12,591 bases of DNA from an uncultured Bacillota bacterium (GTDB lineage Bacteria; Bacillota_I; Bacilli_A; RF39; UBA660). Positions 1 through 6,122 of the stretch are shown here, piece after piece (position 1 is the stretch's first letter; each line of letters opens with the position of its first letter). The stretch is from positions 1 to 12,591 of the forward strand of contig CAMENK010000013.1 in the NCBI GenBank assembly GCA_945928335.1, read 5' to 3'. A program made the translations under genes and the position numbers. The notes under the pieces are model-generated. The model did no database searches. It was not told where the DNA came from and saw only the letters and a list, made by a program, of their open reading frames with translations.

Positions 1-477
1 ACAAGAATACAGGAAAATAAAACACCAACATATAAATGTGGAGGAAATACTACAGGAGGATTATTTGAAAGTACCCAAGCTGTAGAAGATAAATTTAGTG
101 CAAGTACGGAAGATGGAGGGAATGGACAATTACAATATGGGGTAGCCTTAATGACAGCAGATGAGGTAGCTTTTGCAGGAGGAGTATATCAAACAAGTAT
201 GTCGAGCCCATATGCATGGTATTATACAAATAGTGAAAGAGGAAGTATTACAGGGTCTACTTATTGGTGGACAATGACTCCTAATATAAAACAAGGGATT
301 GGTTCTTTAGTTTATAGTGCCAATAGCGACTTGAGCAACCACCTTGTGGGGCTATCGACCGCTATTCGCCCGTCAGTTTCTCTGAAATCTTGTATAAATT
401 TATCATCTGGAAATGGTACACCTAATAATCCATATATTGTAAGTGTAAGTGATACATGTGCAAGTGCAAAAAATTAG
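1..477 (+). CDS. Surface/pilin-like protein, C-terminal part (5' end outside window)
   Basis: The reading frame is open from base 1 to a TAG at 475-477, so this is the last 158 codons of a longer gene; an internal ATG at 151 is not its start. The visible part has the hallmarks of a domain that I associate with pilin-like surface proteins of gut Firmicutes: YGVALMTADEVAFAGG, then YWWTMTP, then IRPSVSLK, ending with a GNGTPNNPYIV-type closing strand. Such proteins usually begin with a prepilin-type or signal-anchor helix, which cannot be seen here. Three cysteines are visible (near the start of the visible part, in SLKSC, and near the end). Codons 107-126 are far richer in GC than the rest (see separate entry). 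A housekeeping role is unlikely. The family assignment is from remembered motif resemblance, so it is moderate. Confidence 0.6.
   Translation, partial: TRIQENKTPTYKCGGNTTGGLFESTQAVEDKFSASTEDGGNGQLQYGVALMTADEVAFAGGVYQTSMSSPYAWYYTNSERGSITGSTYWWTMTPNIKQGIGSLVYSANSDLSNHLVGLSTAIRPSVSLKSCINLSSGNGTPNNPYIVSVSDTCASAKN
319..376 (+). other. GC-rich patch in the surface-protein gene; possible DGR variable region
   Basis: These 58 bases are 34 G/C (59%), while the flanking coding sequence is strongly AT-rich. Several codons are AGC, GAC, AAC or CAC, the set expected if AAC codons are mutated at A. They are followed by a GC-rich stretch encoding the invariant IRPSV end of the domain. In diversity-generating retroelements, an A-mutagenised variable region at the 3' end of a surface-protein gene is followed by a GC-rich initiation (IMH) element. 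No template repeat or reverse transcriptase lies in this window, so this is an inference. Confidence 0.3.
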
Positions 478-486
478 ATAAAAAGA

Positions 487-515
487 TTTACATTTAAAAA
501 AAATTATGTTATTCT
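487..515 (+). promoter_or_regulatory. Promoter for the T-box leader
   Basis: TTTACA at 487-492 and TATTCT at 510-515 are separated by exactly 17 bases. This predicts a transcript start near 522, just upstream of the T-box Stem I. It is a sigma-A type promoter and the only good candidate ahead of the leader. Confidence 0.6.
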
Positions 516-521
516 TTAGAA

Positions 522-727
522 GTAAAAACAAATGAAAGAGATGTTATATATAAGGGTTTTTAGAGAGTTAGTGGTCGGTGTAAACTAATAACAATTATAT
601 ATATGTATCACTCTTGATGTGCTTTAAGGATAAGTTAAAGCCGCATGTAAATGCGTTATAAAAAAGTAAGTAAAGCTATAAGTAGGATGGTACCGTTTGC
701 TGCTCCTATAAATAGCTTTTTTATTTT
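522..727 (+). promoter_or_regulatory. T-box riboswitch, isoleucine (AUC) specifier
   Basis: This leader senses the charging state of tRNA-Ile and controls transcription termination. Stem I shows the AGAGAG motif (562-567) and the distal element GGTCGGTG (573-580), bounded by TTAGT/ACTAA (568-572/584-588). The specifier codon ATC lies at 607-609, directly before ACTC as in many T-boxes. Downstream is a perfect 7-bp Stem III-like hairpin (621-627/635-641) and a small CGCAT/ATGCG hairpin with a GTAA loop (642-655). The antiterminator holds the T-box core AGGATGGTACCG (684-695). Its UGGU bulge (688-691) matches an NCCA end with discriminator A, as in tRNA-Ile. The helix 683-687/704-708 closes the antiterminator. 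It sits two positions ahead of ileS, with a DUF3800 gene in between. Confidence 0.93.
672..727 (+). terminator. T-box intrinsic terminator
   Basis: The arms AAAGCTAT (672-679) and ATAGCTTT (712-719) pair perfectly, with an inner TAGG/CCTA extension (683-686/705-708), and are followed by a T-rich run to 727. The inner bases are shared with the T-box antiterminator, so the two folds exclude each other. It would block the DUF3800 gene, and read-through into ileS, when tRNA-Ile is charged. Confidence 0.85.
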
Positions 728-742
728 GTGCGAGGTGATTAA

Positions 743-1588
743 ATGTCAAATTGGTTTGATAAGCCAACAAAAATAAATTCTTTAAATCAAAACATTGATT
801 ATATTATGTGTATTGATGAAAATGGTAGTAGTAGTAATTTAACTTATATTTTAAAACAATTAACAAGTGATAAAATTATTTCTGAAGATGATAAGTATTT
901 TACTATTACTGGTTGTATTTTTAAAAAAGATAATTATTTAAGTGCTAAAAAAGCAATTGAAACTTTAAAGAAAAAATATTGGAATAATGCGGTTTTTTAT
1001 GATACCAAATTAAATAAAAATAAAACTATTTGTTTTCATTCAAGAGAAATAAGAAAACACGATAATTGCTTTAATGATAGTATTATCAACTATAATGAAT
1101 TTATAGTTGAATTATCAGAAACTATGAAAAAAATTAATTGTAAAATTATATCAATAAGTATAAATCTTTATGAATATTTAAAAAAAGGCTATACACATAA
1201 CGTTTATAATGTAGCATTTGATTTTTTGCTTGAAAGATATATATATGATACAGGAAATAAAAAAACTGGTATTATAATGTTAGAAGCACGAGGAAAAGAA
1301 GAAGATAATAATCTTTTAGAACATATAAGTAAAGTTATAAATAAAACTGGAACTAAAAGAATTAATTCAAAAGAGTTAAAAAATAAAATAAGCGGTGTCT
1401 ATTTTAATCCTAAATGGAACGAAGAATATAGTTCTACATATGTTGGATTAGAAATTGCTGATTTGTTTTCATATCCAATACATAAATACATTAAAAGAAA
1501 TATCAAAGATAAAGCTTTTTTAGTGTTAGAAAATAAATTAGTTGGATATCCAAATTACAAAAATAAGGGGATAAAAATATTTCCATAA
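743..1588 (+). CDS. DUF3800 domain protein
   Basis: This 281-aa protein matches the DUF3800 family, a family of unknown biochemical role that has been suggested to have an RNase H-like fold. Seen directly: an early acidic strand YIMCIDENG (residues 20-28), a CFHSREIR block (97-104), LEARGKEED (180-188) and a closing GLEIADLFSYP (235-245). D25, E181 and D240 are candidate catalytic acids; this is inference. The start is firm: GAGGTGAT at 732-739 precedes ATG 743. It is cytosolic, with no signal or membrane segment. It sits immediately behind the ileS-type T-box terminator, where ileS itself would be expected, so its transcription should follow isoleucyl-tRNA charging. A convergent small RNA gene lies directly after its stop codon. 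Family assignment is good; function is unknown. Confidence 0.8.
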   Translation: MSNWFDKPTKINSLNQNIDYIMCIDENGSSSNLTYILKQLTSDKIISEDDKYFTITGCIFKKDNYLSAKKAIETLKKKYWNNAVFYDTKLNKNKTICFHSREIRKHDNCFNDSIINYNEFIVELSETMKKINCKIISISINLYEYLKKGYTHNVYNVAFDFLLERYIYDTGNKKTGIIMLEARGKEEDNNLLEHISKVINKTGTKRINSKELKNKISGVYFNPKWNEEYSSTYVGLEIADLFSYPIHKYIKRNIKDKAFLVLENKLVGYPNYKNKGIKIFP

Positions 1589-1618
1589 AAAAATAAGAAC
1601 TGGATTATCCAGTTCTTA
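1587..1618 (-). terminator. Intrinsic terminator of the minus-strand small RNA
   Basis: There is a perfect inverted repeat with 12-base arms around one central base (1594-1605/1607-1618). It folds as a 10-11 bp hairpin, and on the minus strand it is followed by seven T (plus-strand A-run 1587-1593). On the plus strand no T-run follows, so it should stop minus-strand RNA and let DUF3800/ileS transcripts pass. Confidence 0.75.
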
Positions 1619-1665
1619 CCGTCCGTAAAACACGAACCCCAAGCAATTTAAATTGCTTTTGACAT
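1588..1665 (-). ncRNA. Putative small structured RNA convergent with the DUF3800 gene
   Basis: Read on the minus strand, this segment has a complete gene layout: a TTGACA-17-TATTAT promoter (1699-1671), a start near 1665, three successive hairpins and a T7 tail. Hairpin 1 is AAGCAAT/ATTGCTT with a TTAA loop (1656-1639). Hairpin 2 is GTTCGT/ACGGAC, allowing one G-U pair, with loop GTTTT (1636-1620). Hairpin 3 is the terminator. Only GGG and GG link the hairpins, which suggests a compact structured RNA of about 78 nt. It contains no useful reading frame. From memory, comparative RNA searches have reported several 'DUF3800 RNA motifs' lying beside DUF3800 genes; whether this is one of them has not been tested. 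It could act as partner or regulator of the DUF3800 protein, or as a regulator of ileS. Confidence 0.6.
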
Positions 1666-1687
1666 AATCTATAATAACAAATAAAAT
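1659..1687 (+). promoter_or_regulatory. ileS: Candidate ileS promoter P1
   Basis: TTGACA at 1659-1664 and TAAAAT at 1682-1687 are 17 bases apart. The transcript would start near 1694 and give an 80-nt leader to ileS that bypasses the T-box. It runs opposite to, and overlaps, the small RNA promoter, so both can hardly fire together. Confidence 0.45.
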
Positions 1688-1699
1688 ACAATTTGTCAA
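1671..1699 (-). promoter_or_regulatory. Minus-strand promoter of the small RNA
   Basis: On the minus strand, TTGACA (plus bases 1694-1699) and TATTAT (plus bases 1671-1676) are spaced exactly 17 bases. This is a consensus -35 with a near-consensus -10. There is no minus-strand protein gene downstream; the only thing it could drive is the small RNA ending at about 1588. Confidence 0.65.
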
Positions 1700-1721
1700 T
1701 TGTTTATGTCTATACTAGAAT
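1693..1721 (+). promoter_or_regulatory. ileS: Candidate ileS promoter P2 with shared inverted repeat
   Basis: TTGTCA at 1693-1698 and TAGAAT at 1716-1721 are 17 bases apart, giving a leader of about 47 nt to ileS. Its -35 overlaps the -35 of the minus-strand promoter, making a back-to-back pair. Across both lies the inverted repeat ACAATT-TGTC-AATTGT (1688-1703), a plausible operator. Confidence 0.45.
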
Positions 1722-1774
1722 ATGCAATAATAACTAAAATATGTATAAATTATTAAAATAATGGAGGAATTAAA

Positions 1775-4700
1775 ATGTTTAAAGAAATAACTAAGAGTAA
1801 TAATGAAAGAGAATCTGAAATATTAAATAGTTGGAAAGAAATGGATTTATTAAATAAAACTATAGAAAATAGAGAAGGTTGTGAAAACTTTGTATTCTAT
1901 GATGGTCCAATATATGCTAATGCTAAACCTGGTATACATCACGTATTTGCTAAAACTATTAAAGATGCTTTTTGCAAATATCAAACAATGCAAGGTAAAA
2001 GAATCTTAAGAAAAATTGGACTTGATACACATGGATTACCAATTGAAGTTAATGTAGAAAAAAAATTAGGTTTTAAGACTAAGGCAGACATAGAAGAATT
2101 TGGTGTAGAAAACTTCTGTAAAGAATGTAATAAAGAAACAGCTACTAACATAGATGAAATAAATAAAGTTACTGATATGATGGGACAACTTATTGATTGT
2201 GATCACCCATATGTAACTTGTTCAAATGAATATATTGAAAGTGAATGGTGGCTAATTAAAGAAATATTTAATAAAGGTTTAATATACCATGGAAATAAAG
2301 TATTACCTTATTGCCCTAGATGTGGAACTGAATTGTCTCAAAATGAAGTAAGTCAAGGATATCAAGAAGATTCAGTTAATACTGTAATAGTACCATTTAA
2401 ATTATTAGATGAAGACACATATTTATTAGTATGGACTACTACACCTTGGACTTTAATGGATAATGTTGCAACATGTGTAAATCCTGATTATAATTATCTT
2501 AAAGTTAAATCTATGGGATATAATTTCATAGTTGGAGAATCACTAGCTAATAAAGTTTTAGGTGATGAATACGAAATAGTAGAAACTTATAAAGGAAAAG
2601 ATTTAGTTGGCAAAAAATATGAGCAATTATTACCATTTGCTAAAGTAGAAGGAAAAGCATTTATTATTCTAGCCGATTCATATGTAACTGATGCAGATGG
2701 AACAGGCATTGTCCATATAGCCCCTGCCTATGGTGAAGATGACAACAGAGTATGTAAAGAAAATGGAATTGCATTTAGTCAATCTGTAGGAAAAGATGGA
2801 ACATATCTAACTGGACCTTGGAAAGGTAGAACAGTTACTGATAAAGATCTTGAAATAGAAATAGTTAAATATTTAAAAGAAAATGATAAATTATTTAAAA
2901 AGATTAAATTAACACATGACTATCCTCATTGTTGGAGATGTAAAAGTCCTTTAATATATTATGCTAAACCAGCTTGGTATATTAGAACTACTGAATATAA
3001 AGATAAAATAATAGAAGCAAATAAAAAAGTAAATTGGTATCCAGAATATATTGGAGAAAAAAGATTCAATAACTGGTTAGAAAACATGATAGACTGGGGT
3101 ATTTCAAGAAATAGATACTGGGGATGCCCAATGCCATTATGGACTTGTGAATGTGGTCATATCGAGTGTATTGGTTCTAGAGAAGAATTACAAGAAAAAC
3201 TAATAGAAGATATAAATGTTTATGATGTTGAACTTCATAGACCTTATGTAGATGAACTTCATATTAAATGCCCTAAATGTGGTAAGTCTATGTCTAGAGT
3301 ATTAGATGTAATGGATGTTTGGTTTGACTCAGGTGCTATGCCTTATGCTCAATTCCATTATCCATTTGAAAATAAAGAACTTTTTAAATCTCAATTTCCA
3401 GCAGATTTCATAGCAGAAGGCGTAGATCAAACTAGAGGTTGGTTTAATTCCCTAATTTGTATTTCAACTATAGTATCTGGAGTATCAAGTTATAAAAATG
3501 TTGTAGTTAATGATATGATGTTAGATGCTAAAGGTAAAAAGATGTCTAAGTCTACAGGTAATATAATAAATCCTGAAGAAATAATGACTAAATATGGAGC
3601 AGATGCAGTAAGATTTTATATGCTATATGCATCTCCTGTATGGACTCCTTTAAAATTTGATGAAGAAGGTGTAAAAGAAGTAAATAGTAAAGTATTTAGT
3701 ACACTTAAAAATACTTATAATTTCTTTGCTATTTATGCTAATGCAGATAAACTTGATATAAAAGATTTTATAAATAGTACAGATTATGAAGAAATAGATA
3801 AATGGTTATTATCTAAATATAATAAACTAGTTAAAAATGTAACAGAAGCATATAATGAATATGATTTAAATAGAGTAGTTAAACCTATAGTAACATTCTT
3901 AAATGAAGATCTATCTAACTGGTATATAAGAAGAAATAGAAGAAGATTTTGGAAAGGTGAATTAGATAATTCTAAATTATCTGTATATAAAGTAACTTAT
4001 GATGTATTAGTTGGTTTATCTAAACTAATCGCACCTATAAGTCCATTTATGAGTGAAGAAATATATAGAAATTTAACTAATGAACAAAGTGTTCATTTAA
4101 CTGATTTTCCTAAATATGATGAAAGCTTAATAAATGAAGAAATAGAAACTAAAATGGATTTAGTTAGAGATTTAATAAGTTTAGGAAGAAATGCTAGAGA
4201 AGAAGCTAATATTAAGATTAGACAACCATTAAGTAAAGTATTCTTAGATAAGAATATAGAGAGTATTACTAAAGATTTATCTGATTTAATTAAAGAAGAA
4301 TTAAATGTTAAAAGTGTAGAATATATAGAAGATAAAGGAAAATATTTATCATACCAAGTTAAACCTAACTTTAAAGAAGTAGGTAAACTATTTGGTAAGA
4401 ATATTAAAGACTTTACTGAATATGTAAGTTCATTTACTTTAGAAGATATAGATAATATTGAAAATAAAGTATTTACTGTTGATGGAATAGACTATAATTT
4501 AACTAAAGATATGTTAGATATAAGAATAGTTCAAAAAGAAGGATATGATGCTAAAAGTGATGGTTCTAACTTCGTAATATTAGATGTTAATATTACTGAA
4601 GAGTTAAAGAATGAAGGTATTTTAAGAGATATTATAAGACAATGTCAATTATTTAGAAAAGAAGCAGGATTCAGTGTGGAAGATAGAATATATATTAAGT

Positions 4701-4858
4701 TTGAAAGTAATAATGAAGAATTACTTAATATGCTAAATAATAATAAAGAAATTATTTCTAATGAACTTTTAGCTAAATTTGATGAATTAGATAATTATGA
4801 ATTTACTAAAGATATAGTAGATGATTATACTTTAACTGTTAAAATGAATAGAATATAA
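1775..4858 (+). CDS. ileS: Isoleucyl-tRNA synthetase, IleRS2 type with GIHH signature
   Basis: This cytosolic class I synthetase joins isoleucine to tRNA-Ile. Its 1027 aa fit the family. GGAGGA at 1763-1768, six bases before the ATG, fixes the start. In order: the signature at residues 53-56 reads GIHH where HIGH is usual; a first cysteine pair CPRC follows; the CP1 editing domain shows WTTTPWT (220-226) and HIAPAYGEDD (314-323); CWRC and further CxC/CxxC pairs suggest zinc sites; DVMDVWFDSG precedes KMSKS (589-593); the C-terminal part has the anticodon-binding helical region (LIAPISPFMSEEIY). The layout is that of the eukaryote-like IleRS2 clade, which tolerates mupirocin. The swapped GXHH motif has been linked to hyper-resistance (Priestia megaterium IleRS2, from memory). 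Expression may come both from T-box read-through and from promoters at 1659-1721. Confidence 0.97.
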   Translation: MFKEITKSNNERESEILNSWKEMDLLNKTIENREGCENFVFYDGPIYANAKPGIHHVFAKTIKDAFCKYQTMQGKRILRKIGLDTHGLPIEVNVEKKLGFKTKADIEEFGVENFCKECNKETATNIDEINKVTDMMGQLIDCDHPYVTCSNEYIESEWWLIKEIFNKGLIYHGNKVLPYCPRCGTELSQNEVSQGYQEDSVNTVIVPFKLLDEDTYLLVWTTTPWTLMDNVATCVNPDYNYLKVKSMGYNFIVGESLANKVLGDEYEIVETYKGKDLVGKKYEQLLPFAKVEGKAFIILADSYVTDADGTGIVHIAPAYGEDDNRVCKENGIAFSQSVGKDGTYLTGPWKGRTVTDKDLEIEIVKYLKENDKLFKKIKLTHDYPHCWRCKSPLIYYAKPAWYIRTTEYKDKIIEANKKVNWYPEYIGEKRFNNWLENMIDWGISRNRYWGCPMPLWTCECGHIECIGSREELQEKLIEDINVYDVELHRPYVDELHIKCPKCGKSMSRVLDVMDVWFDSGAMPYAQFHYPFENKELFKSQFPADFIAEGVDQTRGWFNSLICISTIVSGVSSYKNVVVNDMMLDAKGKKMSKSTGNIINPEEIMTKYGADAVRFYMLYASPVWTPLKFDEEGVKEVNSKVFSTLKNTYNFFAIYANADKLDIKDFINSTDYEEIDKWLLSKYNKLVKNVTEAYNEYDLNRVVKPIVTFLNEDLSNWYIRRNRRRFWKGELDNSKLSVYKVTYDVLVGLSKLIAPISPFMSEEIYRNLTNEQSVHLTDFPKYDESLINEEIETKMDLVRDLISLGRNAREEANIKIRQPLSKVFLDKNIESITKDLSDLIKEELNVKSVEYIEDKGKYLSYQVKPNFKEVGKLFGKNIKDFTEYVSSFTLEDIDNIENKVFTVDGIDYNLTKDMLDIRIVQKEGYDAKSDGSNFVILDVNITEELKNEGILRDIIRQCQLFRKEAGFSVEDRIYIKFESNNEELLNMLNNNKEIISNELLAKFDELDNYEFTKDIVDDYTLTVKMNRI

Positions 4859-4917
4859 AATTTTGTAGAAAATATGGACTTTTTATAATAATTAGGGTAT
4901 TATTAACACATAGCAAT

Positions 4918-4988
4918 AAAAAAGTAGGTGAAGCCAGCCTAAAGTGGCAGCTAAAAAAGTGAGTGAAGCCAGCTCTATAAATGGCAGC
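4918..4988 (+). repeat. Two tandem imperfect 35-36 bp hairpin repeats after ileS
   Basis: Units 4918-4952 and 4953-4988 each read A6-GT, a GTGAAGCCAGC-like core, a short A/T-rich loop and TGGCAGC. In each, GCCA pairs with TGGC to form a small hairpin. A third A7-GTAGA start (4989) leads straight into the ileS terminator, as if the terminator were the third unit. Just upstream is another inverted repeat, TAATAAT/ATTATTA (4886-4892/4899-4905). No reading frame spans them. They are either a structured ileS 3' UTR or a separate small RNA; its role is unknown. Confidence 0.65.
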
Positions 4989-4997
4989 AAAAAAAGT

Positions 4998-5026
4998 AGA
5001 TTAGAGAGCTACCTCTAATCTTTTTC
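4998..5026 (+). terminator. Intrinsic terminator after ileS
   Basis: The perfect 9-bp stem AGATTAGAG/CTCTAATCT (4998-5006/5013-5021) has a 6-base loop and is followed by T5. It ends the T-box-DUF3800-ileS transcription unit and separates it from the XRE gene. Confidence 0.9.
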
Positions 5027-5063
5027 TATGCATTATAATTTATCAAAATAACATAATTTTCAC

Positions 5064-5091
5064 TTGACTTTGTAGTATTTTTTGGTACAAT
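5064..5091 (+). promoter_or_regulatory. Promoter of the XRE regulator gene
   Basis: TTGACT at 5064-5069 and TACAAT at 5086-5091 are 16 bases apart. The transcript should start near 5098, which places the GGTGAT ribosome-binding site (5098-5103) almost at the RNA 5' end, a leader of only about 12 nt. Confidence 0.65.
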
Positions 5092-5109
5092 ATTGTTGGT
5101 GATGAGGAA

Positions 5110-5433
5110 ATGGGTAGACCAAAAAAAGAAATAAAGACGAAAACTGAAGAAGAAGTTAAACATGATGAATATTTAAGAGAACTAGAAAGAGAAGTTATTC
5201 GTCAAGTAGTAGTTGCTAGAAAAAGCCAAAAATTATCACAAAGAGTTGTAGGTGAAAGAGCAGGTATTATAAGAGAAACTGTTGCTAAAATTGAAAATAA
5301 TTTAAATAGTCCTCAAATAAATACACTTATTAAACTACTAGAACCAATCGGGTATACTTTGGGGGTTGTTCCTCTAGTAAAAAATGAAGAAAGTGAAGAA
5401 AATAACGAAAATTCTGAATTAGTTTCAGAGTAG
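5110..5433 (+). CDS. XRE-family helix-turn-helix regulator, small
   Basis: This 107-aa, probably DNA-binding cytosolic protein has a basic start (GRPKKEIKTK, AT-hook-like), a helical linker, then a Cro/C1-type helix-turn-helix at about residues 30-84. Within it are KLSQRVVGERAGI and a recognition helix near 53-64, with the typical SPQINTLIKLLEPIGYTL close. The tail from residue 91 is strongly acidic (Glu/Asn). The chosen ATG follows GGTGAT by six bases. It has its own promoter and no adjacent toxin-like gene, although the fold is shared with HigA-type antitoxins. Its target is unknown; it may regulate itself or the metallopeptidase-trmD run that starts 53 bases downstream. Confidence 0.85.
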   Translation: MGRPKKEIKTKTEEEVKHDEYLRELEREVIRQVVVARKSQKLSQRVVGERAGIIRETVAKIENNLNSPQINTLIKLLEPIGYTLGVVPLVKNEESEENNENSELVSE

Positions 5434-5462
5434 TAGTATTTCTTCCTTTTCTTTTTTTATTT
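5387..5462 (+). terminator. Weak terminator candidate overlapping the XRE gene end
   Basis: The A/G-rich codons of the acidic tail (5387-5401) can pair with the T/C-rich run 5439-5453 over 15 positions with two mismatches. They enclose a perfect TCTGAA/TTCAGA hairpin (5413-5418/5424-5429), and a T-rich stretch follows. The stem is low in GC, so termination here would be partial at best. Confidence 0.25.
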
Positions 5463-5471
5463 TGGTATAAT
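5463..5471 (+). promoter_or_regulatory. Extended -10 promoter of the YgjP-TrmH-rimM-trmD run
   Basis: TGGTATAAT (5463-5471) is a perfect extended -10 element, preceded by a pyrimidine tract instead of a clear -35. Transcription should begin near 5478, leaving under 10 nt before the ATG at 5487. Confidence 0.6.
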
Positions 5472-5486
5472 AATTTTGTGATATTT

Positions 5487-6122
5487 ATGAAATTTATAAA
5501 TAATGATGAAGAATATGAAATAATTATTGAAAGAAAAAATAATAAAAATACTTATATAAGAGTAAAAACTGATTTAAAAATATATGTAACAACAAACTAT
5601 TTAACAAGAGACAAAGAAATAATTAAACTAATAGAAGACAATAGAAATAGTATTATAAAAATGATAAATCAGGCTAAAAGAAAAAGTAATAAAGAAAATA
5701 GTTTTTATTTATTAGGTAAAGAATATGACTTGATTAAATGCAATATTATGAAAAGTATTCTTATTGATGAAGATAAGATATATTATAAAACAGAATCTTC
5801 TTTAAATAGTTTTTTAAGAAAAAAAGCAGAAGAAGTATTTAAAGAAAGATTAGATATATGTTATTCTAAAATAGATAATATTCCTTATCCTAAACTAATA
5901 ATAAAAAAGATGACTAGAAAATGGGGATATTGTAATAAGAAAGAAAAACTTATATGTCTAAATTTAAATCTTATAAGATACGATATAGATGAAATAGATT
6001 ATGTAATTATACATGAACTATGTCATTTCTTACATTTTGATCATAGTAAGGAATTTTGGGAATCAGTTTCAAAATATAAACCTGATTATAAATTAAATAG
6101 AAAGGTGTTGAATGAAGAATGA
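5487..6122 (+). CDS. YgjP-type (DUF45) SprT-like zinc metallopeptidase
   Basis: The protein has 211 aa from ATG 5487. It shows the YgjP/DUF45 layout: an N-terminal beta-rich part, then MTRKWGYCN (residues 142-150), LNLNLIRYD, and the zinc site HELCH (176-180). A third histidine follows in FDHSKEFW (186), as in all M48-like YgjP proteins. It is cytosolic; the substrate is unknown. A GTG at 5478 would add three residues, but the promoter places the RNA start there, so ATG 5487, with GTGAT (5478-5482) as a short SD, is preferred. The stop overlaps the next start (ATGA at 6119-6122), so the pair is translationally coupled. It begins a run of RNA-modification genes. Confidence 0.88.
   Translation: MKFINNDEEYEIIIERKNNKNTYIRVKTDLKIYVTTNYLTRDKEIIKLIEDNRNSIIKMINQAKRKSNKENSFYLLGKEYDLIKCNIMKSILIDEDKIYYKTESSLNSFLRKKAEEVFKERLDICYSKIDNIPYPKLIIKKMTRKWGYCNKKEKLICLNLNLIRYDIDEIDYVIIHELCHFLHFDHSKEFWESVSKYKPDYKLNRKVLNEE

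Noticed and set aside
1594..1618. Plus-strand terminator of the DUF3800 gene
   Set aside because: The hairpin is strong, but the plus strand continues ACCGTCC with no T-run; only the minus strand has the T7 tail.
4918..4988. CRISPR-like array
   Set aside because: There are only two units, joined directly without spacers, and no cas genes nearby.
4953..4997. Second T-box remnant after ileS, because of an AAAAAAGTGAGTGAAGC stretch like 661-676
   Set aside because: The essential TGGNACC core and a specifier stem are absent; the likeness is to low-complexity A-rich sequence.
4946..5018. Short GTG-started peptide frame through the repeats and terminator
   Set aside because: No ribosome-binding site precedes it and it runs through the terminator stem; RNA structure explains the sequence better.
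5110..6122. Toxin-antitoxin pair formed by the XRE protein and the following gene
   Set aside because: The following gene is a YgjP-type metallopeptidase with its own promoter and a housekeeping context; nothing resembles a HigB, RelE or similar toxin.
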